Source: Longispora albida DSM 44784
GTDB lineage: Bacteria > Actinomycetota > Actinomycetes > Mycobacteriales > Micromonosporaceae
Assembly (NCBI RefSeq): GCF_000379825.1
Contig: NZ_KB903816.1
Span: 100,285 to 164,284, forward strand
Direction: 5' to 3'
DNA length: 64,000 nucleotides
The translations under genes and the position numbers were made by a program. Position 1 is the stretch's first letter. The number at the start of each line of letters is the position of its first letter. Positions 18,509 through 25,593 of this stretch are shown here, piece after piece. The notes beneath the pieces were generated by a model that was given only the letters and a program-made list of their open reading frames with translations, was not told the origin of the DNA and ran no database searches.

Positions 18509-19537
18509 TCAGTGTGGGGAGTTCTGGGCGAGGATCTCGCCGACATAGCGGGCCACCGCGCGGACGGCGGCCATCGTGCTCGGATAGTCCATGCGGGTCG
18601 GGCCGAGCACGCCCATCCCGCCGACGGCTGTCTGGCCCGGCCCGTAGCCGGTGGAGATCACCGAGGTGGTGCGCAGGTCGGCGAACTCGTGCTCGTCGCC
18701 GATCAGGACCCGGACCATGCTCCCGGAGGTGCCGGTCTCCCCGATCAGCTTGAGCAGGACGACCTCCTCCTCGATCGCTTCCAGGATCGGCATCAGCGAG
18801 CCGTGGAAGTCCAGCGCGCTGCGGGTCAGGTTGACCGTGCCCGCCAGGGCCAGCCGCTCCTCGTTCCGCTCGGCCAGCGACTCCATCAGGACCGTGGACA
18901 GGCTGGTCATCGCGGGGCGCAGGTCGTAGCGCACCTCGTCGACCAGCGCTGCGACCAGGCTGGGGGTGTCGGCGAGCCGCTTGCCGGTCAGCTTCTCGTT
19001 GATCAGGCGGCGGAGGGTGAGGACGGACTCCTCGTCATACGGCCCGGGCAGCTCGCACAGCCGCTGCTCGACCCGGCCGGTATCCGTGATCATGACGACC
19101 AGCAGCCGGGTCGTGCTCACCGAGATCAGCTCGAGGTGGCGGACGGTGCTGCGGGTCAGCGACGGGTACTGCACGACGGCGACCTGGCGGGTCAGCTGGG
19201 CCAGCAGCCGGACGGCGCGGTGCACCACGTCGTCGAGGTCGAGCGAGCCCTCCAGGAACCGCTGGATGGCTCGCTTCTCGGCAGGCGACAGCGGCTTGAT
19301 CCGGCTGAGCTTGTCGACGAAGAGCCGGTAGCCCTTGTCGGTCGGGATCCGCCCAGCGCTGGTGTGCGGCTGGCGGATGTACCCCTCCTCCTCCAGCACC
19401 GCCATGTCGTTGCGCACGGTGGCTGAGGAGACACGGAGATTGTGCCGGTCGACGAGTGCCTTACTGCCCACGGGCTCCTGGGTGGCGACATAGTCCTCGA
19501 CGATGGCGCGCAGCACGTCGAGCTTGCGTTCGTCCAT
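18509..19537 (-). CDS. hrcA: heat-inducible transcription repressor HrcA
   Basis: HrcA binds CIRCE and represses chaperone genes. The 342-residue protein starts [17 protein letters not shown]. Its winged helix follows ([40 protein letters not shown], the family signature), then the GAF-like domain. ATG 19537 is the conserved start. A CIRCE inverted repeat sits 20 nt upstream, so it is autoregulated together with dnaJ. Confidence 0.97.
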   Translation of the reverse strand: MDERKLDVLRAIVEDYVATQEPVGSKALVDRHNLRVSSATVRNDMAVLEEEGYIRQPHTSAGRIPTDKGYRLFVDKLSRIKPLSPAEKRAIQRFLEGSLDLDDVVHRAVRLLAQLTRQVAVVQYPSLTRSTVRHLELISVSTTRLLVVMITDTGRVEQRLCELPGPYDEESVLTLRRLINEKLTGKRLADTPSLVAALVDEVRYDLRPAMTSLSTVLMESLAERNEERLALAGTVNLTRSALDFHGSLMPILEAIEEEVVLLKLIGETGTSGSMVRVLIGDEHEFADLRTTSVISTGYGPGQTAVGGMGVLGPTRMDYPSTMAAVRAVARYVGEILAQNSPH

Positions 19538-19556
19538 CGGCACCGTGTCACCTCCC

Positions 19557-19583
19557 CTGGCACTCCCACGTCGTGAGTGCCAG
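19557..19583 (-). promoter_or_regulatory. CIRCE operator for HrcA
   Basis: CTGGCACTC, nine bases, GAGTGCCAG: a perfect 9-9-9 inverted repeat matching the CIRCE consensus (TTAGCACTC-N9-GAGTGCTAA) with the variable outer bases changed. It precedes hrcA. Confidence 0.95.
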
Positions 19584-19675
19584 TCTACGACCGAGGGCAA
19601 GCAGAACGGGAGTTCCGCTGTCAGCTTGCTGTCAGGTGACGGACATTAGTGATCTACGCAACTACGGTGTGCGCC

Positions 19676-20083
19676 ATGACGCAGCTCCCACCGCCCGGAT
19701 ACGCCACCTCCGACGACAAGACCTGGGCGCTCATCGCCCACTTCGGCGGGGCAGCCGGGGCACTGGTCTCCTGCGGGGTCTTCGGTTTCGTCGCCCCGCT
19801 GATCGCATTCCTCGCGAAGGGCAAGGAGTCCCCAGCCATCCAGGCACACTCCCTTGCCGCCCTCAACTTCCAGGCACCCCTCAGCGCCGCGACGTTCGTC
19901 GTCGGCGTCCTCTACTACTGCGCGGGCTTCGGCGGGCTCGGCATGGCCCTGGTCTCGCTCGCGCTGTCGCTGGTCGGCCTCGCCGTCACGGCCGTCGCCG
20001 TGGTGTTCGGCGTCATGGCTGGGATCAAGGCCAACGACGGGCTGCTGTACAAGTACCCGTTCAACCTGGGCCTGATCAAGTAG
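19676..20083 (+). CDS. DUF4870 membrane protein
   Basis: A 135-residue protein starting MTQLPPPGYATSDDKTWALIAHFGG. It has three or four hydrophobic segments and the HSLAALNFQ motif plus the KYPFNLGLIK end typical of DUF4870 proteins. ATG 19676 was chosen over an upstream GTG because it gives the conserved N terminus. The function of the family is unknown. It reads divergently from hrcA across the CIRCE region, and a second DUF4870 gene follows. Confidence 0.85.
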   Translation: MTQLPPPGYATSDDKTWALIAHFGGAAGALVSCGVFGFVAPLIAFLAKGKESPAIQAHSLAALNFQAPLSAATFVVGVLYYCAGFGGLGMALVSLALSLVGLAVTAVAVVFGVMAGIKANDGLLYKYPFNLGLIK

Positions 20084-20088
20084 GACCC

Positions 20089-20108
20089 GGCCCAGCCAGG
20101 GCCTTTTT
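20089..20108 (+). terminator. short intrinsic terminator after first DUF4870 gene
   Basis: GGCCC, a 5-nt loop (AGCCA) and GGGCC, followed by TTTTT, six bases after the stop. Outer bases GACCCG and CGGGTC can extend pairing around the T tract. Confidence 0.7.
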
Positions 20109-20121
20109 CGGGTCGCACGCA

Positions 20122-20195
20122 CCGATCTTGCAGGAAAGCACGCCAGGGCATGGGAAGCACCCCGGCGGGCCCGGACTGCAAGATCGGCTTTTTTC
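20122..20195 (+). terminator. second terminator-like hairpin with T tract
   Basis: Arms CCGATCTTGCAG (20122-20133) and CTGCAAGATCGG (20176-20187) are perfect 12-mers with a 42-nt loop, followed by CTTTTTTC. Together with the hairpin just upstream it isolates the two DUF4870 genes. Confidence 0.75.
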
Positions 20196-20290
20196 TCTGT
20201 ACCCGTTTCTCTGTACCCGCCGGCTTCTCCGGGGTTTCTCAGGGGCACAGGGACTGTCTGCACCTGGTACCGCTGCCATACCCTGGGCCC

Positions 20291-20815
20291 GTGGCTGACT
20301 ACGACCCCGACCGCCCCGTCACCGGCCCGCCGTGGACCCCGCCGGGCCCGCCGCCGCCCCCGCGTGGCAGCTTCCGGCCGCCGGCCCGGCCGGCCACCGG
20401 CTACGGGTACGGCGGACCGGGTGATCCCAGCGATCCGGTCTACGCCGGCCCCGGGCCGAGCAGGGCCGAGGCGAGCGACGCGGCCCTGACCCACTTCCTC
20501 GGGGCGATCGGCATCATCGGCCCGCTGCTGATGTACCTGCTGAAGGGCCAGCGTTCCCCCTGGGTGAAGGCCAACGCCGCCGAGGCGCTGAACTTCCACC
20601 TGTGCATGATCGGGTACACGTTCGCGTGGTTCTTCGTGGCCGGCGTGCTGTCCTGCGGGCTGGCCGCCGTGACGGAGGGCCGTGGGTTCATCGTGTTCTT
20701 CCTGCTGGCCTTCGTGCCGGTGATCGCCTCGGTGACGGCTTCGGTGATCGCGGGGCTGGCAGCCAACCGCGGCGAGTTCTTCCGCTATCCCGGCACCTAT
20801 CGCATGGTCAAGTAG
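20291..20815 (+). CDS. DUF4870 membrane protein with proline-rich N terminus
   Basis: The protein has 174 residues from GTG 20291. A Pro/Gly-rich cytoplasmic N-terminal segment of about 60 residues precedes a DUF4870 core (ALTHFLGAIGIIGPLLMYLLKGQ; NAAEALNFHLCMIGYTF; FFRYPGTYRMVK at the end). It is a paralogue of the upstream gene, separated from it by two terminators. Function unknown. Confidence 0.85.
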   Translation: MADYDPDRPVTGPPWTPPGPPPPPRGSFRPPARPATGYGYGGPGDPSDPVYAGPGPSRAEASDAALTHFLGAIGIIGPLLMYLLKGQRSPWVKANAAEALNFHLCMIGYTFAWFFVAGVLSCGLAAVTEGRGFIVFFLLAFVPVIASVTASVIAGLAANRGEFFRYPGTYRMVK

Positions 20816-20852
20816 AGGTAGTGCCGAACCGCTGAGGACGAATCTGGACTGC

Positions 20853-20901
20853 GCATCGCGAAGGCCCGCATACAACACCGGTATGCGGGCCTTCGCGATG
20901 C
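20853..20901. terminator. very strong 21-bp hairpin, bidirectional
   Basis: Perfect 21-bp complementary arms (20853-20873 and 20881-20901) with a 7-nt loop AACACCG. Pairing continues outward after a small bulge (ATCTGG near 20842 with CCAGAT near 20905). No T tract. It lies between convergent genes and probably ends both transcripts. Confidence 0.85.
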
Positions 20902-20960
20902 TTGCCAGATCCGCCCTCAGCGGGTCACCTCGCGCTAGGTCAAGATCAAGGTCAGGAGCT

Positions 20961-21800
20961 TCATGCGTAGACCTCTGCTGTTACCCGGTCGCCTGTTGCC
21001 GCTGTGGTGCGTGACCAGCCGCCCGACTTGGCCGTCCACTCCAGGCCGGCGAAGCGCACCGAGCGCACCCCGTGTTCCTCCGCGCGGGCCACCAGCCAGT
21101 GCGCGTAGCGCCAGCCGACCTGGTTGCTCACCGCCGGCAGGCTGAACGCCCCGCCCTCCACCGTGCCCGACGTGCCCCAGTCGAGCTGGACGGACGTGTC
21201 GAGGGCCTTGGCCGCCTCCGCCCCGCGTGTCGCCGGGTTGCTGCCGAGGGTGCAGGTGACGGCCTGGACGGCCGTGCCCTGGAGCGCCCTGGCGAGGATC
21301 TCGGACTCGTCGGCCCACTGCTGGTACAGCTCGGGGTGCGCGCTGATCTGCACGGCCTGGGCCGCGTCGGTGACCCGCATCTTCTCCCAGCCGGGGATCT
21401 TCACGAGCTTGTCGTAGAACTTGCCTGCCGCGTAGCGCTGGTCGCTGATCTGCTCGACCGTGCCCCAGCCCTGGCTGGGCCGCTGCTGGAACAGCCCGAC
21501 CGAGTCACGGTCCCCGCCGGACAGGTTACGGATCTTCGACTCCTGGTACGCGGTGGCGAGTGCCACCACGACCGCGCGCTCGGGGAGCTGGCGGCGGATG
21601 CCCACCGCGGCGATCGTGGCGGCGTTACCGAGCTGCTCGGCGTCCAGAGTGACCACACCGTCGGCTGTGACCGTGCAGGACTGCTTGGCCAGCGGCATGT
21701 CCGCCAGCTTCCCGCCGAGGTAGCGGGCGACCACGTACCCGCCGGCACACAGCAGGAGCAGGCAGGCCGCCAGCACAATGAGTAACGTCCGGAGCCGCAT
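20961..21800 (-). CDS. membrane-anchored lysozyme/transglycosylase-like protein
   Basis: This 279-residue protein starts MRLRTLLIVLAACLLLLCAGG, an N-terminal anchor or signal. The extracytoplasmic part contains ALATAYQESKIRNLSGGDRDSVGLFQQRPSQGWG, which matches the active-site region of soluble lytic transglycosylase-like domains, with the Glu in YQESK as the candidate catalytic residue. C-terminally, a region with FAGLEWTAKSGG may bind cell wall. This family is common in actinobacteria and is often left hypothetical. The enzyme activity is inferred from the motif. Confidence 0.7.
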   Translation of the reverse strand: MRLRTLLIVLAACLLLLCAGGYVVARYLGGKLADMPLAKQSCTVTADGVVTLDAEQLGNAATIAAVGIRRQLPERAVVVALATAYQESKIRNLSGGDRDSVGLFQQRPSQGWGTVEQISDQRYAAGKFYDKLVKIPGWEKMRVTDAAQAVQISAHPELYQQWADESEILARALQGTAVQAVTCTLGSNPATRGAEAAKALDTSVQLDWGTSGTVEGGAFSLPAVSNQVGWRYAHWLVARAEEHGVRSVRFAGLEWTAKSGGWSRTTAATGDRVTAEVYA

Positions 21801-21811
21801 GGCAACCCACC

Positions 21812-22582
21812 CTACTTCGGCCAGCGCCCTTCCGGCACCCACGAAGGGGCGCGCTTCTCAGCGAAAGCCTGAACACCCTCCCGCCCTTCGGGTGACAGAA
21901 AGTAGCTGGCGGACAGGGTGGCGAGGCGGTCGAGTTCCTCGCGGACCGGGCGGCGCAGGAGTGCCTTGGCTCCCGCGAGCGCGCCGGGCGCGCCGAGGAC
22001 GAGCGCGTCGAGGTACCCCCGCACGGTGGCGTCCACATCGGACACTGCCGCCGTGACCAGCCCGATCCCGGCCGCCCGCTCGCCGTCGAAGACCGCGCCG
22101 GTCAGGTACAGCTCGGCCGCCGCGCGGGACGTGAGCCGGGGCAGGACGGTCGCGGAGATGACGGCCGGGACGACGCCGAGCCGTACCTCGGTGAAGGCGA
22201 ACGTGGCCGACGCCGAGCACACCGCGATGTCGGCGGCGGCGATCAGCCCCAGCCCGCCGGCCCGCGCCGGGCCGTTCACCCGCGCGACGACCGGCTTCGG
22301 GCACTCGACCAGGCGGGCGAGCAGCTCGACGAGGGCCGCCGCCGGTACCTGGCCGGCCTCGCGGGCGGCTGCCGTCTCCTTGAGGTCGGCGCCTGAGCAG
22401 AAGACCGGGCCGGTGTGGTCGAGCAGGAGCGCCCGGACGGAGTCGTCGGCTTCCGCGCGGTCGATCGCGGCGATGAAGTCGCTGATCAGGGCGGTGGACA
22501 GCGCGTTGCGGTTCGCCGGGCTGTCGAGCGTGAGGGTCGCCACGCCCTGCTCGGCGGAGTACCGGACAAGTTCTTCGGCCAT
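21812..22582 (-). CDS. enoyl-CoA hydratase/isomerase family protein
   Basis: This 256-residue crotonase-fold enzyme has the oxyanion-hole segments FCSGADLKE near residue 68 and ARAGGLGLIAAADIAV near 110. The catalytic Glu region ATFAFTEVRLGVVPAV follows, then a C-terminal helix with the tail EGREGVQAFAEKRAPSW. The usual second catalytic Glu position needs alignment. ATG 22582. It is divergent from hemW with only 19 nt between the starts. Confidence 0.9.
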   Translation of the reverse strand: MAEELVRYSAEQGVATLTLDSPANRNALSTALISDFIAAIDRAEADDSVRALLLDHTGPVFCSGADLKETAAAREAGQVPAAALVELLARLVECPKPVVARVNGPARAGGLGLIAAADIAVCSASATFAFTEVRLGVVPAVISATVLPRLTSRAAAELYLTGAVFDGERAAGIGLVTAAVSDVDATVRGYLDALVLGAPGALAGAKALLRRPVREELDRLATLSASYFLSPEGREGVQAFAEKRAPSWVPEGRWPK

Positions 22583-22601
22583 GCAGGGCACACTAGACGG
22601 C

Positions 22602-23792
22602 ATGCCAGGTGCCCTGCCCTCCGGAGAGCCCGTCCCCGCCGACGGTCCGCTGTCCGGCGTCCCGCCACGGAAGGCCGGTGAGCGCGGTTTCGGGGTGTAT
22701 GTGCACGTCCCGTTCTGCGCGTCCCGTTGTGGCTACTGCGACTTCAACACCTACACGCCCAGCGAGGGCGTGACCTCGGCCGGCTACGCCGACCAGGTGC
22801 TGGAGGAGCTGGCGCTGGCGAGCCGGGCTGTCGACCCGCCTGCCGTGTCGACGATCTTCGTCGGCGGCGGCACGCCGACCCTGCTCCCGGCGGCCGAGCT
22901 CGGCCGGATCATCGCGGGCATCGAGAAGACGTGGGGCTTCGCGCCCGGCGCGGAGATCACCACCGAGGCGAACCCGGAGACGGTCACCCCCGCCTATCTC
23001 GCCGAGCTCCGCGCGGCCGGCTTCACCCGGATCTCGCTCGGCATGCAGTCGGCAGCCGCGCACGTCCTCGCCGTGCTCGACCGCAGGCACACCGCCGGTC
23101 GCGCCGTCGCGGCTGCGGCCGAGGCCCGGGCCGCCGGCTTCGAGCACGTCAACCTGGATCTGATCTACGGTACGCCCGGCGAGACGGCCGAGGACTTCGA
23201 GCGCTCACTGGCCGCCGTGCTGGAGGCCGGAGTCGACCACGTGAGCGCCTACGCGCTGATCGTCGAGGACGGCACCCGGATGGCCGCGAGGATGCGCCGG
23301 GGCGAGCTGCCGTACCCGGACGACGACGTGGCCGCCGACCGGTACCTGGCCGCGACCTCCACCCTGGAAGGCGCCGGCCTCGCCAACTACGAGGTGTCGA
23401 ACTGGGCGCTGCCCGGCGGCGAGTGCCAGCACAACCTGCTGTACTGGCGGGGCGGCGACTGGTGGGGCTTCGGCCCGGGCGCGCACAGCCACGTCGCCGG
23501 GGTCCGCTGGTGGAACGTGAAGCATCCCAGCGCCTACGCCTCGGCCCTCGCCGCCGGCCAGTTCCCGGCGGCCGGCCGTGAGGTACTCGGCGACGAGGAC
23601 CGCCGGATCGAGGAGATCATGCTCCGGCTCCGGCTCGCCGAGGGCCTGCCACTGTCCTACCTGGACGACGCCGGCCGGACAGCCGCCAGCCGGGCTGCCG
23701 AGGACGGGCTGCTCGTGCTCGACGGCGACCGGGCGGTCCTGACCCTACGGGGGCGGCTGCTCGCCGACGCGGTGATCAGGGATCTGACTTAG
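22602..23792 (+). CDS. hemW: radical SAM heme chaperone HemW
   Basis: HemW, formerly called oxygen-independent coproporphyrinogen III oxidase, binds heme and a 4Fe-4S cluster. The 396-residue protein starts MPGALPSGEPVPADG, and the motif VHVPFCASRCGYCDF (CxxxCxxC) is near residue 43. IFVGGGTPTLL and ISLGMQS follow, then a HemW C-terminal domain (RRIEEIMLRLRLAEGLPL). The Cys following CGYC is replaced by Asp, as in HemW and unlike true HemN. Its stop overlaps that of the convergent caspase gene by three bases. Confidence 0.95.
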   Translation: MPGALPSGEPVPADGPLSGVPPRKAGERGFGVYVHVPFCASRCGYCDFNTYTPSEGVTSAGYADQVLEELALASRAVDPPAVSTIFVGGGTPTLLPAAELGRIIAGIEKTWGFAPGAEITTEANPETVTPAYLAELRAAGFTRISLGMQSAAAHVLAVLDRRHTAGRAVAAAAEARAAGFEHVNLDLIYGTPGETAEDFERSLAAVLEAGVDHVSAYALIVEDGTRMAARMRRGELPYPDDDVAADRYLAATSTLEGAGLANYEVSNWALPGGECQHNLLYWRGGDWWGFGPGAHSHVAGVRWWNVKHPSAYASALAAGQFPAAGREVLGDEDRRIEEIMLRLRLAEGLPLSYLDDAGRTAASRAAEDGLLVLDGDRAVLTLRGRLLADAVIRDLT

Positions 23793-25180
23793 AGGTCCCG
23801 GCCGAGTTCGTCCGCGGCGGTCAGGCAGCCCTTCATGCGGTACAGCTCGGCCAGCCGCTGGGCCGCGTACGGCGCGACCTGCTCGTCGCCGGAGCCGGCG
23901 GCTCTGCGCAGCGCCACGCGGGCCTCGTCCAGCTGGCCGGAGTCCATGAGCATCACACCGAGCGTGGCGTGTGCCGCCGCCTCGGACTTGCGGATGCCTG
24001 CGGCGTGCTGGAGGAGCTGGCGGATCTCCTCGACGGGCCGCTTCCGCTGCACCCGGCCCAGGATCGCGTGCTGGGCGGCGCCCGGCGAGTACAGGGGGTG
24101 GCCGAACTCGGCGGCCCGGACGCTGGCCGCGTCGGCCCCGGCCGGATCGGTGGCCTGGAGCATCTTTCCCAGCTCGTACGCCGCGAGGGGGCTCCACTCC
24201 GGATGTTCAGCGGCGATCACCTGCTCGAACAGCGAGGTGTCCTTCGCCATGCGGGCGGCGCGCAGTGCGGCAAGTGTGCTCCAGTCGCCGCGCCGGGCCG
24301 CCGCGACCTGCCGGTACCCGGCGATGGCCGCCTCGGTCTCCCCGCGCCCCTCGGCGTCGTGGGCACGGAGGTACCCGGCGAGCACGTCCTCCTCACGGAT
24401 CACAGCCTTCGGAGACGGAGGCAGGGGCGGGGGCGGAGGTGGCGGCTCGGAGGGGACGCTGGGGACCCGGGCCAGTACCAGATCGGCGATCGTGCCCTTG
24501 AGGATGCGCTGCGGCGTCGACAGGCCAGCGGCCGCCATCCGCATGTTGACGTGCTCGTAGAGGTCATCGGCGGAGACGTACCCGCCGGACGCCCGGCACT
24601 CGCCGCGCAGCGCCTCCGCGAGGTAACCCGTGAACGGGCTGGGCGCCCCGCCGTCCTTCGCGTCGGGGGTGCGCTGTCCGCTCAGGGAGCTGGTGAGGAC
24701 GAAGCGGCCCTTGCCGCCGAGCTCACCCGGGGTGTCCGGGCCGCCCTTGAACCCGCCCGAGTAGCAGCAGTCGAGCAGCACGATCTTCGCCACGGCCGGC
24801 GAGTCGTCCATCAGCTCGCTGATGTCGCGGGCCGAGATCCCGGTCGCGCGCAGTGAGGTGGTGTTCGTGTCGCGGGCGCACAGGTACAGGCGGCCGAAGA
24901 GGTCGGTGAAGCCGTGCCCGCTGTAGTACAGGAGAAGCTGTTCGTTCTTCGTGGAGCGGGCGAAGAACTGTTCCAGCGCGGTGAGGACGGCCTGCTTGCC
25001 GACGTTGGCGACGAGCCTGATGTCGCCGGCAGCGTGCAGGCCGGTACCCGGATCGGACAGCACCGCCCGGAGCAGCTCACCGTCGTGCCGCGCGCCCTTG
25101 AGCTCGGTGAGCACCCCGGCCTCGTCCTCCGGGAACTCCCAGTTGGCGACGAGCAGCGCCTTGTGTACCCGATCAGCCAT
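23789..25180 (-). CDS. caspase-family (C14) protease with C-terminal TPR-like repeats
   Basis: A 463-residue protein. Residues 1-235 form a caspase-like domain with the His of LLLYYSGHGF at position 89 and the nucleophile in KIVLLDCCYSG (Cys 139), so both catalytic residues are present. A polyproline linker (PSEPPPPPPPLPPSP) leads to alpha-helical TPR-like repeats (about 265-463). The start overlaps the stop of the upstream EACC1 gene by eight bases, so the pair is an operon. Bacterial caspases with this partner are predicted effectors of conflict or programmed-death systems in multicellular bacteria. The substrate and trigger are unknown. No transmembrane segment or signal peptide is present. 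Confidence 0.9.
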   Translation of the reverse strand: MADRVHKALLVANWEFPEDEAGVLTELKGARHDGELLRAVLSDPGTGLHAAGDIRLVANVGKQAVLTALEQFFARSTKNEQLLLYYSGHGFTDLFGRLYLCARDTNTTSLRATGISARDISELMDDSPAVAKIVLLDCCYSGGFKGGPDTPGELGGKGRFVLTSSLSGQRTPDAKDGGAPSPFTGYLAEALRGECRASGGYVSADDLYEHVNMRMAAAGLSTPQRILKGTIADLVLARVPSVPSEPPPPPPPLPPSPKAVIREEDVLAGYLRAHDAEGRGETEAAIAGYRQVAAARRGDWSTLAALRAARMAKDTSLFEQVIAAEHPEWSPLAAYELGKMLQATDPAGADAASVRAAEFGHPLYSPGAAQHAILGRVQRKRPVEEIRQLLQHAAGIRKSEAAAHATLGVMLMDSGQLDEARVALRRAAGSGDEQVAPYAAQRLAELYRMKGCLTAADELGRDL

Positions 25181-25541
25181 CGAGCCTCTTGGTCTCCAGG
25201 GACTTGAGCATCACCTCGCGCAGGGTGCGGTCGCTGAGAGCGGTGCCGTCCACGGTGTGCCGGACGCCGTCGACGACGACGTTCAGCTCGCGCCGCTTGT
25301 CCCGGCCGAGCCAGGCGGAGAACGCGGCCAGGGCCGCCGTGACCGCACCGGAGCTGCCGAGCGCGACCAGGATCTCGATCACGGCGCTCTTCTCGCCGGG
25401 CGAGGCCGTCGCCCGCTGGCCGACCCCGTCCACCTCGGACTCCTGGAGCTCACGGACCAGCATCTCGACCTGGGCCAGCCAGGCCGGATCGTCGGCGTCG
25501 AAGGCAACCGTGCCCGGCACTACCGCGATCTCCAGCGTCAT
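25173..25541 (-). CDS. effector-associated constant component (EACC1) domain protein
   Basis: This 122-residue protein starts MTLEIAVVPGTVAFDADDPAW. It has the EACC1 pattern: an N-terminal beta strand, an acidic LVRELQESEVDGVG stretch, then a hydrophobic helix IEILVALGSSGAVTAALAAFSAWLG, and a final VVVDGVRHTVDG strand. In published predictions EACC1 proteins accompany caspase or trypsin effectors in NTP-dependent conflict systems; here it directly precedes a caspase and overlaps it. Identity rests on sequence pattern and context, since I cannot run a profile search. The hydrophobic helix could be membrane-associated. Confidence 0.75.
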   Translation of the reverse strand: MTLEIAVVPGTVAFDADDPAWLAQVEMLVRELQESEVDGVGQRATASPGEKSAVIEILVALGSSGAVTAALAAFSAWLGRDKRRELNVVVDGVRHTVDGTALSDRTLREVMLKSLETKRLDG

Positions 25542-25593
25542 CCCGCACCCTCCAGCTCGGACAGTCGTGGCCTGAGATGGGATGCTATCCCGC
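25542..25593. promoter_or_regulatory. 52-bp divergent promoter region between EACC1-caspase and baseplate genes
   Basis: Only 52 bases separate the EACC1 start (minus) from the baseplate start (plus), so both promoters must lie here or inside the genes. AGATGGGATG near 25576 may serve as the ribosome site for the plus-strand gene. No palindrome longer than six bases was seen. Confidence 0.4.
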
